Below, piece after piece: positions 24,977 to 35,508 of a stretch of 64,000 nt of DNA. Made by a program: the position numbers and the translations under genes. The notes under the pieces are model-generated. The model ran no database searches. It was not told the origin of the DNA and worked only from the letters and a program-made list of their open reading frames with translations. The stretch is taken from assembly GCF_932274485.2 (NCBI RefSeq), contig NC_065883.2, forward strand, positions 14,878,222-14,942,221, given 5' to 3'. Origin of the DNA: Patella vulgata (Eukaryota; Mollusca; Gastropoda; Patellidae). Numbering within the stretch: position 1 is the stretch's first letter; every line of letters begins with the position of its first letter.

Positions 24977-25846
24977 GAGTCCAAAAGGTTTGAGGTCTAC
25001 AACACATATTTTACCCCTAGATCATTTTGGAAAGGCAAGTCTTAAGTTTTGTAACCTGTGCATATACCTGGGAGGGCTCCCCCTAACCCTCCCAAATTTA
25101 TTGGGAGTTAAAATTCAATGTCCATCCACAATTTTCTTGCAAACCTTTCATACTTAACACAAAGAAACAGAATGCATGACTTAAGAGCATAAGATGTTGT
25201 GCTAATGCTACTTAAGAGCTTAATTAATTGGCACTTATTAGTGACAGTAATTAAAATTTAGAGTCCATAACTGAAACAAAGCCCAAAAGCTAGCTAACCA
25301 AGTTAGCAAACCAAAACTATCACTTAAGAGCGACAAAAGTTGAACAAACCTTGCTTAAGAGTGGTTCAAAGGCGACAAAGGTCAAAGGTCACTAATTAGT
25401 GACCGTAATTAAAATTTCGAGTCCATAACTGAAACAAAGCCTAAAAGCAAGCTAACCTAGTCATGAAACCAAAAATATCACTTAAGAGCGACAAAAGTTG
25501 AACAAACCTTGCTTAAGAGTGGTTCAAAGCTAGCTTTTGGGCTTTGTTTCAGTTATGGACTCTAAATTTTAATTACTGTCACTAATAAGTGCCAATTAAA
25601 TAAGCTCTTAAGTAGCATTAGCACAACATTTTATGCTCTTAAGTCATGCATTCTGTTTCTTTGTGTTAAGTATGAAAGGTTTGCAAGAAAATTGTGGATG
25701 GACATTGAATTTTAACTCCCAATAAATTTGGGAGGGTTAGGGGGAGCCCTCCCAGGTATATGCACAGGTTACAAAACTTAAGACTTGCCTTTCCAAAATG
25801 ATCTAGGGGTAAAATATGTGTTGTAGACCTCAAACCTTTTGGACTC
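24977..25846. mobile_element. foldback element with 319-bp inverted arms
   Basis: The left arm (24977-25295) starts GAGTCCAAAAGGTTTGAGG and is matched by the right arm (25528-25846) as its reverse complement, with only a few differences that I could count by eye. The 232-bp loop (25296-25527) holds diverged repeats of the arm-end sequence plus two copies of GAGCGACAAAAGTTGAAC. CTTAAGAG recurs through loop and arms. It lies in the 5' intron of bZIP gene 1. Identical short open frames in the two arms are mirror images, not genes. Confidence 0.85.
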
Positions 25847-25849
25847 AAT

Positions 25850-27259
25850 ATTTTGATTAAACCTCACTGGGCTCCCGGGTTAATAGCTCTATTCCTTGGT
25901 ACCTTAAAATAGGTGTAAATGGTAGTGCTGGCATGATATCTCGTTCAATCGTGAGACTCTGAATCGATTTGTACGATTCTTTTTATGTTTTTTTTTTTCA
26001 TTTCAGTAATTATTTTATTTTTTTGACTTCAGTAGGATTGAAAATTCTTGCCATAAAAATATCAATTAATCATTTATCCTGTTATTGCCTTGGTAAATAT
26101 TGACCTGGCTATGAATCAGGATATGAATTGTATTGAAGTACCTGAATCACAATACATTTTGTATTTATTAATCTAAATGAATGTATATAAAGTGATTAAG
26201 AGCGTGTCCGCGAGAAAACCATGCAGAAGGTGCTAAGACTTCAATCACAGATTTTGACCAAATTTGGTTTATAAGTTGGGATAGTCCCAAAATACATAAA
26301 TGTGCAATATCAGATAAATCTTTCAATTCCTGACTGAGAAAATTGAAAAAATATTTTTCATATGGTGAAATTGCCAAAATCTGTCTTTTCTCAAATAACA
26401 ACTTTGGCAATTCCTTACACCTTTACTATACGTAGCAAACTCACACAGTTTGTAGATGACCTAGTGCTGTTACCACAAAATTAATTTCAGACGATTCTGG
26501 CGAACGATGGATTATTTTATTTAAAATAATGTCTATTTGAGAGTAATGGATATGTTTGTTAAGATTGAGCACGTCGATACTCCAATGGAAGCTCGTGGAC
26601 AACTGCGGAAGCCAATTCCCGTCGGCGCCAGATGAGCCATGAACGATTACAGGCCTTTGAAAGTATTTTTTTTCAAGACATTTTTATAAAACAGATACTA
26701 ATGTATTTTAGGGCTGGTAGTAAACACCATATGAATGAAAAGGAAAATAAATTGTTAGGTTTTTTTTATCTACTACAGTTAATTATCTACAAAATAGGGG
26801 AATTACAGGTTAATTTCATGGGTTATTGTTTCCTTTACCTAGTTTTTGTCAAGTCGATTCTGGTCATTTTTATTTTTTGTATCAAATGTTGGGAGGTTGC
26901 TTGTTCACATGAGTATAAATTTTTTAAACCCACCCCAGGAAAGAAGTAGCTATAGGGCGTCAAACTTTGGGTGACGAAAAATGGGGAATTTAGACAGGCT
27001 TTGATATCCAATCCGTATACAGATGAAAAATTCACCTAAAAGTGAGATTCGAACCACCACGTGTGACTTCCCCCGACCCACCCTCTCACCCAGTTGCTTG
27101 TCCCAGGGCCCCAAGGTCCATGTCATGGGCCCTGTTCAGGGGGTTTGCCTCTCTTATTCTAAATCCGGCCCTGAAGGTGCAGCTGACGGTGCCCGAAAGT
27201 CGTGGTTACCATACTACATTGTTCAACATCGCCCACTTCGACGCAAGGCTTCGCTGCCG
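25850..27259. other. no gene recognised
   Basis: Part of the presumed 5' intron of bZIP gene 1. A CG-richer stretch at 27050-27260 looks like remnants of short DNA elements (AAATCCGGCCCTGAA), but I cannot name it. Confidence 0.4.
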
Positions 27260-27615
27260 TTAAAGGCTCAATACCACTCTTGTTGTAACTGAATAATATG
27301 TCCCAATCTTTATTCTGGTCAACAAATTGTACTATTTTACAATATTCCAATTAATTGATGATACAAATTTCATCTTAAAACACCTAATTTAAAAAATTGG
27401 AAAAATTCAACTAAATGATTTGAAAAGCCGGACGTAAAGCTTTTCAAATGTGACTTGGATTTAAAAATATTTTTGAACCCTTTGGACAAGTAAAATAGGA
27501 TTTAATGGATAATTTACACAACAGGTAGGACACTAACACATCTAGTACTTAGAATAAGGCTATTTTTTTATTTTCTGGAGCTATCAAGCCAGCAAGAGTT
27601 TTATTGTCCCTTTAA
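27260..27615. mobile_element. MITE-1 copy, TTAA-bounded
   Basis: Nearly identical to 14302-14656, in the same orientation, with the same 26-bp terminal inverted repeats and TTAA at both ends. A minus-strand TTAAAGGGACAATAC-like end also occurs twice shortly after (27738 and 27767), so other partial relatives may be present. Confidence 0.85.
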
Positions 27616-28816
27616 TATTTAAGCTTCCACATTTCTGTATTGTAGAAATCAGTGGATGTGTCCCTAAATGAATAGTGGAAACATGCTCTGAAATTAAACA
27701 TTTTGTAGCCATTTTTGGTAACCTGTTGGAAAATGAAATCTTAAAGAGACAATACAACAAATATGTTAAAGGGACAATACGACAAAACCAAATATAAAAT
27801 AAATACAAATACACACTTATATGCAGTACAACATGGAACAAATGATGGCTATGGGTATGATGAAAACGTATAAATAATTCTAGTACAGTCCTTTAGAGCG
27901 ACATCAGGCTGTAACCACTTCAGCATGTCACCTCTTGCACCTCGGGGGTGTCATACCATAAGTTTGATCAAAAACTTCCGACCCCCCATCTTAGCACCTT
28001 TTGCATGGTCTTCTCACGGATACACTCTTAACAATAACATTCATTGTTTTAAAAATTTAATATAATTTCCAATCAGTTAATTACTTCCGGATTATTTTGT
28101 GGGATACGGTATGCTTTTCACTGTTCATTACAAATGCCGTTGAAATAGCATTCCAAACCATAGAGTACATGACATGTAGCTTACTGATTTTAAAATGTTA
28201 ATTTTGTCTTAAACATTGGATATTAGGATCCCATATTTTCATGGTAACATAACAGCATTAAGTTTGATTGAAATGGGCCAGTATTAAATTGTAATTCATG
28301 TTTTTAATTTCGGATATTATGGATAATATAGAGTTAGAGATTTAGATCCTTTAACGAGAATAACAATCAATTATAACTCTCAGCTGTTATCATTTATGAC
28401 TTGGGCCAGCATTCTATTCTCAATAATGGTAGTATTTATTAAAGGAAGTATTTCATTCATAACAGACAGTAATATAATAGGCCAAATGACTAATATGAAT
28501 GGAACACCTAATTACGTAACTGTCTGAAATAATAATAAGACCACTACTACTAGTAGTACTAGATCAGTGAACATGTGAAATTAATAAGCCATCGTGGTCT
28601 ACATTTGGTTAATATTTGTAATGTTGTATCTATTGGTTACTAAGATACATAAAATATAACGGTCTCTTTTTATTCAACGGGTTTCCATTGCCCCCAAAAT
28701 ACAGGGGTAGTCTCCCTTCCACTTCAGTCGGCGTGGCAACAAGCCAAAAATTGCAGCTTGTTGAGAAAAACGTGTGTCGCGTGGGTAGACTGCTACTGCA
28801 TTCGACGAAAACTTAC
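27616..28816. other. no gene recognised
   Basis: Presumed first intron of bZIP gene 1, immediately downstream of the candidate 5' exon. No repeat or exon identified. Confidence 0.4.
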
Positions 28817-28900
28817 CGTTTTTGTAATTCCTTGGTGCTCTAGGAGTGCATTAAGAATGCTAAATGAACAAAACGAAAGAAATCAGGCAGTACATGTCGA
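28817..28900 (-). other. candidate 5'UTR exon of bZIP gene 1
   Basis: On the minus strand a strong donor, AAAACG|GTAAGT, occurs at 28817/28816. The upstream edge of the exon is not defined. Joined to the acceptor at 23685 it would give an in-frame stop before the gene 1 ATG. Only the donor and position support this; transcript data are needed. Confidence 0.3.
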
Positions 28901-29017
28901 AGAAAGATGAAAACCGGCCCCTGGTTGATATTTTCACAGATTTCAAGCCAGCTTGACCTTGAAGGGAGGTAACTCTTGATAGACTCGATCATCAAGTCAT
29001 TAGTGTTTTTCAATGAC

Positions 29018-29640
29018 CATGTTCAAAAATGTGCTTTGGATTTCGTACCACAGAGCTAGGAATGAAATGGGGTTCAACGTCCTACTTTTCGGTACCCACT
29101 CGGTCAAAGAAGACGGGCATACACAATTAAATCAGTGTGCGACAAGGAGAATTTTGTCCTGACGGCGGCGTTTCTAATGGTTCTTTCACGTGAACGCCAA
29201 CAGTTGGCCCACACGATTCCCCCTAGACTGTTTTGATAACCTTCCGTAAGACTAGACACTCTTTTAGTCTTTATTTTGCGGACAATGGCTACATGATAAG
29301 ATGATAAACTATATAACGGCAACGCCAACGCTACCAGTTATGAATTTTAAAACGTCAATAAGATTCCCAGATTTGTCCCGGTGTTGACCTAAATGGAAAA
29401 CTATCATTACTATCGGGGACCGAAATGTTGCTGGCTCTTTACTAACTTTTCATTTAATTACTCAAATGCACAACATGCCAAAATGTTACATACATCTCCA
29501 GTATCTAATAAATTAACAAATGCAAAACATTTTCTTTTTCTATTGTACAACTTGGAATTTAAATTTGATTAAAATTACAATTCAAAAAGACAACATAATA
29601 ACATAGGCCTGCATACGAAAAGAAAATGAAATTACTATTA
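29018..29640. repeat. segmental duplication, copy 1
   Basis: Matches 32183-32258 and 33293-33860 in the same order: TTCAAAAATGTGCTTTGGATT, a minus-strand SINE-A-like part with GGCGGCGTTTC and ACGTGAACGCCAAC, then non-SINE sequence including AATGAATTTTAAAACGT and CAATTCAAAAAGACAACAT. The non-SINE match of about 300 bp shows a duplicated genomic segment rather than two SINE insertions. Confidence 0.8.
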
Positions 29641-29831
29641 TGGTGTATTTAAATAGCGCATCTTTCACCTATAGAGTTCCCGGATGCTCTTTACAAACTT
29701 AAAGAAGATACCATACATAAGAATAAAAATACATGTAAATAGTCAAAGGCAAAAAAAAAAGAAGAATATATAAAATTACGGAACCAAAAATGAAAATATA
29801 AAAACAACTAAGTTAAGAATTTGGATATAAA

Positions 29832-29897
29832 TGTCTTCACTTTAAGCTACAGTGCATGGGTTAAAAAGACCAATTCTAGATGATCAAGTATTATTAA
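29832..29897. repeat. 66-bp segment shared with 35597-35662
   Basis: AGCTACAGTGCATGGGTTAA followed by AAGACCAATTCTAGATGATC is almost identical to sequence in the last intron of bZIP gene 2. It keeps the order of the larger duplication that starts at 29018. Confidence 0.85.
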
Positions 29898-29960
29898 AGG
29901 GACATCATGGGAGATTAGATAAAGAGGTCTGTTGACAGTTCTCGCTATAATAGTTAAAAG
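29894..29960 (-). mobile_element. MITE-2 terminal fragment
   Basis: TTAAAGGGACATCATGGGAG and ATTAGATAAAGAG match the right end of MITE-2 on the minus strand. It begins exactly on the TTAA where the homologous 35.66-kb segment has no such insert. Confidence 0.7.
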
Positions 29961-30097
29961 ATAGGTTACTTGCAGGCATAAAAGCATACGCCCACAGCAG
30001 CTACGTCGTCTGGCGAGTCAACAAGGGTTGTCGCATATTTTTTTTCTTTTGTCAGAAATGAAAACATTTACAAAACACTAAAATCTGATTACGAGTA

Positions 30098-30257
30098 ACT
30101 TGGGGGGAAACCGGAGAACACGGAGAAAACCCACAAGGTTGGACAGACGACCCTACTCCTTGCCACGTACAACCGGGGAATCGAAACCTCACCAGTTGAC
30201 TCAATGACAGACCGTATACAGCGCGCGCGTGCTAACCATTCGGCCATCCACCCCCCT
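30098..30257 (-). mobile_element. SINE-B, 3'-truncated
   Basis: Minus-strand SINE-B head and first body half: GGAGAAAACCCACAAGGTTG, the box B complement GGGGAATCGAAACC, and GCTAACCATTCGGCCATCC. The tail half is missing. Confidence 0.85.
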
Positions 30258-32024
30258 CTTATTACATACTTTTTACACGATTTGCGTATAAGGAGCGGCT
30301 ATTTTGTCGGGCAGTTTCGTTTCTATTTTCCCGATATTTGACATCCAACTTCATTATGGTGTAAATATTTAAACGGTTTTTAAAATCTAATAAAATGTGG
30401 GACCTCTAGAGGATCCACAAACCAAATTTGATAACACTTTCAATATGAGCAATAAATGACTTAGGCCTATTCCTTAGTTTAGCATCGAAATTGTACCTGA
30501 TTTCAAAGTTTTACCCTTTTTTAAAAAAAAAATATTCAATTTTATGACGTCATATTAAGAAAATTCTCGGGCAAATATCAAAATTCTAATTCTGCCGATC
30601 ATTTGCCAATAGTGAATGGTTTCCAAAAATATCGGATAAGAATTGTAGAACGAGAACAATTCTAAAGACTGACGTTTTAAAAATGGTGGCACTTCCGGTG
30701 GATTTTAACTTGCTGAGATTACTCTGAAAAGTTGGTAGACGACTTCTATTGATAATTATTTCTAAATAAGGCAATATTAAAGAAGTTAAAAATCTGACCT
30801 CGTTGCTTGACATTTTTGGCTTAATCCACCCACTAAAACGAATTCTGAAAGTTTCAGATCGAAAACTTTAAAAAAAGAAAAAAGTTACACTCAGAAAATT
30901 CAATGTTTTCAATTTTAAGCTTAAAATTAGGTCATTAGCTTACGTTCTATACCACAAGTTTACGCTGTATCCCACAAAACTTGTGAATTATGATCACCTA
31001 CCAACTGATGAAAACCGCAATAAAAGTGATGCCTAATATTGGTCCATTTTCGTCTATGACGCCACTTTGTGATAACATTTTTAATGTTTTAGTTATTCTT
31101 TGCGCTTTTGAACTGTTCAATTCTGTATGTACTTTTTCTCAAAAGACAGCATATCAAAGTGAAAATTGAAAATATATTTATTGACGAAAAACATCTTGAT
31201 TTTTAGCGCCTAACGAAACGCATACTGCGCGCAGCGATCGATTTACGTCATACTTCTAGAATTAGATCACTGCCTCACTGCCCTAAATACCCTCCATTTA
31301 AAGCGCTCACGTGATCATTTTGGGGTGAGACTTATCGACTGGTCTGCTGCATTGTATACACAACAGAGTAAAAATAACCCGAAGCACGTGTTTTATGTAA
31401 ACACATATGTCAAGATGGCAATTATGTCAACTTCTGCCACTCCGGTAAAAGCGATATATAATATGTGCTAGTGGGTAATATTGCAATACAGTCTTTCCCA
31501 TTGTAAACTGTCTTTAGAGTTTCAATCTGTTTATCTTTCTAAACAAGGTTAGATACTCTTAAATTTGTCTTCGCAAACAAAACCGCCTCTGTAAAATTGT
31601 CTTTCATGGGCGCCACCATATTGAATAATTAGAGGACTATTTTGTGATTCGGCTCTGATTAGTTTGACATCTTTCATACACACAACGGTTAAATAAACAT
31701 ATTTAATTTCATTCAATATGACAATAGAAGGGAAATAAATGTACACGAGGACGGACGGGTGGCTTATAGATTTTAATTCACCAATTTTTCCAAAAAAGTG
31801 GACTAATATATTCCATTCTAACCCTACACATGCAACTAGGTACCCGCATTTAGATAAATCACCGGTTTTCGTCTACATTACGATCATGTAACAGTGTATT
31901 TTTTAAAATTAATTTATACCAACTAATTTTTAAAAAAAAAAAAATATTGGGCATACCTCCAGACCCCTCTAGACTATATGTCCTGGTCCCAGCTGCCCCC
32001 CCCCCCCCCATCTCGTGGGCCCTG
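30258..32024. other. no gene recognised
   Basis: AT-rich sequence. I see no exon or repeat that I can name. A CACGTGATC-containing stretch near 31310 and a C-run near 31997-32008 are the only marks. Confidence 0.45.
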
Positions 32025-32178
32025 TCTGTACTAACCCTTTCTACCATCACAAGTTTACCTGCACTAACCCTTTCTATCATCACACGTTTACCTGTACTGA
32101 CCCGTTCGATCACCACATGTTTACCTGTACCAACTTTTTCCACCAACATATGTTTACCTGTACTATCCTTTTGTATAC
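32025..32178. repeat. 33-bp minisatellite, short outlying array
   Basis: About five diverged units of the same repeat that forms the large array at 40.2-42.6 kb: ACTAACCCTTTCTACCATCA then CAAGTTTACCTG. Open frames on both strands come from the multiple-of-three period. Confidence 0.85.
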
Positions 32179-32182
32179 CACA

Positions 32183-32326
32183 ACGTGTTCAAAAATGTAC
32201 TTTGGATTTCCCACGACAGAGCTGGAAATGAAATGGGGTTTAACGTCCTACTTTCGGTACCAAACCGGTCAATGAAGACGGACATTCCATTTCCCACGAC
32301 AGAGACAGTTGGAAATTGATATAAGA
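32183..32326. repeat. segmental duplication copy 2, first part, with SINE-A pieces
   Basis: TTCAAAAATGTACTTTGGATT and AATGAAATGGGGTTTAACGT match the start of copy 1 at 29018. A short plus-strand SINE-A piece, CAGTTGGAAATTGATATAAG, then leads up to the LINE insertion. Confidence 0.7.
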
Positions 32327-33165
32327 GTAATAATAATAATAATAAGTTCTTTATTTTCAAAAGGGTGAAAAATTAGACTTTGCAGCCTGTTTACAATTCT
32401 GCCCTTAAATGACAATAGACAAAACAAACATACACATATATTATACATACAAGGAAACTGAATAATGAAAATGTATTTACATTCCAAATAACATCAAATG
32501 CAGAAACCGATAATGGTTTAAATTTAAATATACAGAATAGTTACATAACATTTTGGATATAATTATGCAGTGATTTTTTAAAAGTTGAGAGAACATGTAA
32601 TGAGTTTAAATTATTTGGAAGTGAATTCCATAAAACTGGTCCATTATAACTAAGACTATGTTTAAATTTAGTACAATTTGGATGTGGAATTTGTAATTTA
32701 AGATTTATAGAGTTGTAAGGAGTATTTTTAAATTGAAATAAGGAACACAAGTAATTTGGACTTTTATAGTTTAATATTTTGAACAGAAATATATATTTAT
32801 ACGTTAAATGAGGTTGTTGAATGGTAGGCAGTTTTAAAGATTTTGAAAGAATGAAATATGAAGAATCAGAAGATTTATATTTAATAATAGGTATTTGATG
32901 TAGACCATATATTTCAAGAAGATCGGTCCATGATTTATTATGATTAAGTAATAAGTCAATATTTAAATCTCCTAACAATAGTATCTCACAGTGAGAATTC
33001 CATGCTTTTTCTATCATAAATGAGAAGTCAGTATTCCAGGAAGATAAGGAAGAGGGATTACGATAAATATTACAAAGTAATAATGGTTTAGAGTGTTTAA
33101 GAGTAATTTCTATCCATATAGCCTCAATATTATCATGTTCTAAATCTAACCTACGATTACATATG
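32327..33165 (-). mobile_element. non-LTR retrotransposon (LINE), internally deleted
   Basis: The minus-strand frame contains an apurinic endonuclease-like part ('NIEAIWIEITL', 'LLLCNIYRNPSS', 'EILLLGDLNIDLL') fused to a C-terminal reverse transcriptase tail ('FKILNYKSPNYLC', 'YNGPVLWNSLPNNL'). All catalytic reverse transcriptase motifs between them are missing, so this is a deleted copy. The 3' end reads AAAATAAAGAAC followed by a (TTA)n tail at 32327-32346, as in CR1/Rex/L2-type LINEs. It sits inside a plus-strand SINE-A: GATATAAGAGTA on one side and GATATGAGTA on the other look like the target duplication. Confidence 0.8.
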
Positions 33166-33292
33166 ATATGAGTAGGCCGTAGTGCCGCTGTCCGGGCAAA
33201 ATTTCCCTCATAGCACACTGCATGGCGTATGCCCGTCTTCATTAGCCCAGTTCGGAGCAAAGCAGTAGGACGTTAAACACCATATCATTTCA
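33166..33292 (+). mobile_element. SINE-A 3' part, split by the LINE
   Basis: GAGTAGGCCGTAGTGCCGCT through GGGCAAAATTTCCCTC to ACGTTAAAC and the CATTTCATTT tail. The 5' piece lies on the other side of the LINE at 32303-32326. Confidence 0.85.
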
Positions 33293-33860
33293 TTTCCCAC
33301 GACAGAGCTGGAAATGAAATGGGGTTTAACGTGCTACGTTCGGTACCAACCGGGGCAATAAAGACGGGCATTCACGAAGCAGTGTGCAATGAGGAGAATT
33401 TTGCCCTGGCGGCGGCGTTTCCAATGGTTCTTTTACGTGAACGCCAACAACACGATATGCTTTTGTCATATTTGTAAGACTAGACACTGTTCATTGCCCA
33501 CGCGTTTAATCGGCGTTGGACCATAAACAATCAAAGACTAGATTTTCTGGACAATGGCTAAGATGAAGATCATGTAAAGCTGCCCGTAATGAATTTTAAA
33601 ACGTTTATGGATTCCCTGTTTTGTCCCCGGTGTAGATGTAAATGGCAAACTATCATTAATTTCCGAAGTGTTTCTGCCTCTTTAATAAATATATACTCAG
33701 AGAACAAGTCTTTAATTTAATTACAAATCTCCAAAGTCTAATAAACAAATACATGCAAAACCATCATCTTTTTTATTGTTATACAACTTGGAATTTTAAT
33801 TAGATTAAAATTGCAATTCAAAAAGACAACATTATTATACATACGAAAAGACTCTTATAT
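33293..33860. repeat. segmental duplication, copy 2, main part
   Basis: Continues the match to copy 1: a SINE-A-like part (GGCGGCGTTTCCAATGG), then AATGAATTTTAAAACGT, AAATGGCAAACTATCATTAA and CAATTCAAAAAGACAACAT. Copy 1 is one continuous stretch; this copy is interrupted by the SINE-A/LINE insertion. Confidence 0.8.
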
Positions 33861-35233
33861 GTAATTAAAATAACTAATATCACAGTTTGTTATAAATGAA
33901 AAGTATATATATATATATATATATATAAAGACTAACAACATAATCTGTATATATGGAACATGACACAGCCATTGGTCAATAATTATAAATAGACGCATTA
34001 CTAAATATGGGCAAAGACAGCATAATATTATCGATGGTAAACAATTATTCGTCATAGAACATAACATATATACCATGTTTGGCAGTTAAAAGTATATACA
34101 AGTTTGACTATTATGAACTTTACTTCACAGGTCTATCTAAAACGTTCAAACTTTTCTATATGACATGGGCTTGATTTTCCCTGAATGATTTAAGCATAAA
34201 TGTCCATTTTAAAACTAAATAATGTTCTATTCTAGAAAATGAATTATAAATGCAACGGCTGTGCAGCCCATAAAATAAAATATATTATGTCATTTAAATA
34301 CATGTACAGATTTAATAATACCTGAGGATATACACCATTGTTTGAATACATCCTGTTTATTGTGCATTTTTGAATATTGGAATTCATAATGTACACGTAT
34401 AATGTTATTGTGCATTTTAAACAAAAAGTTATGTACATAATATAAATAAACACTTAAAATACATACAAGTAATATTATAAATGTATACCTTTACTATAGA
34501 AGACAATATAGGGTCTACATCTATATGAGGTAATATTGAATACCTTAGAAGATACACGTACTTCGTATATATGGATTACCTGTATATCATTTACCCACGT
34601 CACAATTTCTACAGGTACATATACAATTACATCACAAAATTGAGCATATACGAATATATTTTAATATATTTATGATTAGTAATGATACAGTCATGTTTAT
34701 TGAGAAAGTTTCTTAACTTTGATTCAATATTTGATAAGAAAAGTATATGTTTTAAAATGTTTAATTAGAAAGTCTCTTTTTTCATTTACATGTACACAAA
34801 ATATTGAAGGTCAGTCATGGTGTCATGATAAATGAGAAAGTCTCTTTTTTTCATTTACATAAAATAAAACTTTTTGATGCAATTTTATCACAGTTATTTA
34901 TAATGAACTTATTCCACATCTAAAAATAAAATAACATTTTCAGATGATCAGAATAGGTTACTATTACCAAACTATATTCCCGTTTCGAGAGCTAACTTCA
35001 TTGCATTAGTTTTATTCTATATAAGAGAAAACATGGCTAAATCTATTGTATAAAGATCAGATTGTGTTTATCTTTGAGATTTTGTTTTGTAGCTGAAACC
35101 AGGACGTTCTTCCTTCTATTCTATAGCTATTAGAATAGATGCCCACCTCCTTCTTCTCTAGCACCATGTGGAAAAGATGCGTATGTCGAAACTTCTGTCA
35201 TCGCAAACCAAAGTTTGTTCCTGAATGTCAGTT
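33861..35233. other. 3' flank of bZIP gene 2; no other gene recognised
   Basis: AT-rich sequence with an (AT)n run at 33904-33926 and a repeated GAGAAAGTCTCTTTTTTCATTTACAT-like stretch (near 34768 and 34833, as AAGTCTCTTTTTT). No exon seen. Confidence 0.45.
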
Positions 35234-35239
35234 TTTATT
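35234..35239 (-). terminator. possible polyadenylation signal of bZIP gene 2
   Basis: AATAAA on the minus strand, about 130 nt past the gene 2 stop codon. Position and sequence fit, but there is no transcript evidence. Confidence 0.4.
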
Positions 35240-35367
35240 TAGCCATGATGTCTTATGAACGACGACAAAAGTTATTCGACATGTTTTTGACTAGCAGAAA
35301 TCGCGAACAATTAAGTTCCTCATTTTGTAGTTATTTGTGTTATCCGTCATTATGTGAAAAGTCCATT

Positions 35368-35508
35368 TCACGGCCAGGCAACGACTGGATTGTTGGGACA
35401 TACTGATAAATGGCTTGTGAGGAGTTGCTGTAATTCTGCTTTCGCCCGTCGAAGATTGGCAATCTCTGCTTGGAGGGTGGTGTTAGAAGTTTCAAGACGG
35501 TGAATTTT
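35368..35508 (-). CDS. bZIP gene 2, coding exon 4 (zipper)
   Basis: Acceptor attttgtag precedes KIHRLETSNTTLQAE. The exon ends with a TGA at 35368-35370 after 46 codons. Asn at zipper position 30 is kept. Confidence 0.92.
   Translation of the reverse strand, partial: KIHRLETSNTTLQAEIANLRRAKAELQQLLTSHLSVCPNNPVVAWP

Noticed and set aside
24957-25848. Identical open frames on opposite strands
   Set aside because: They are mirror images in the arms of the foldback element and have no family resemblance.
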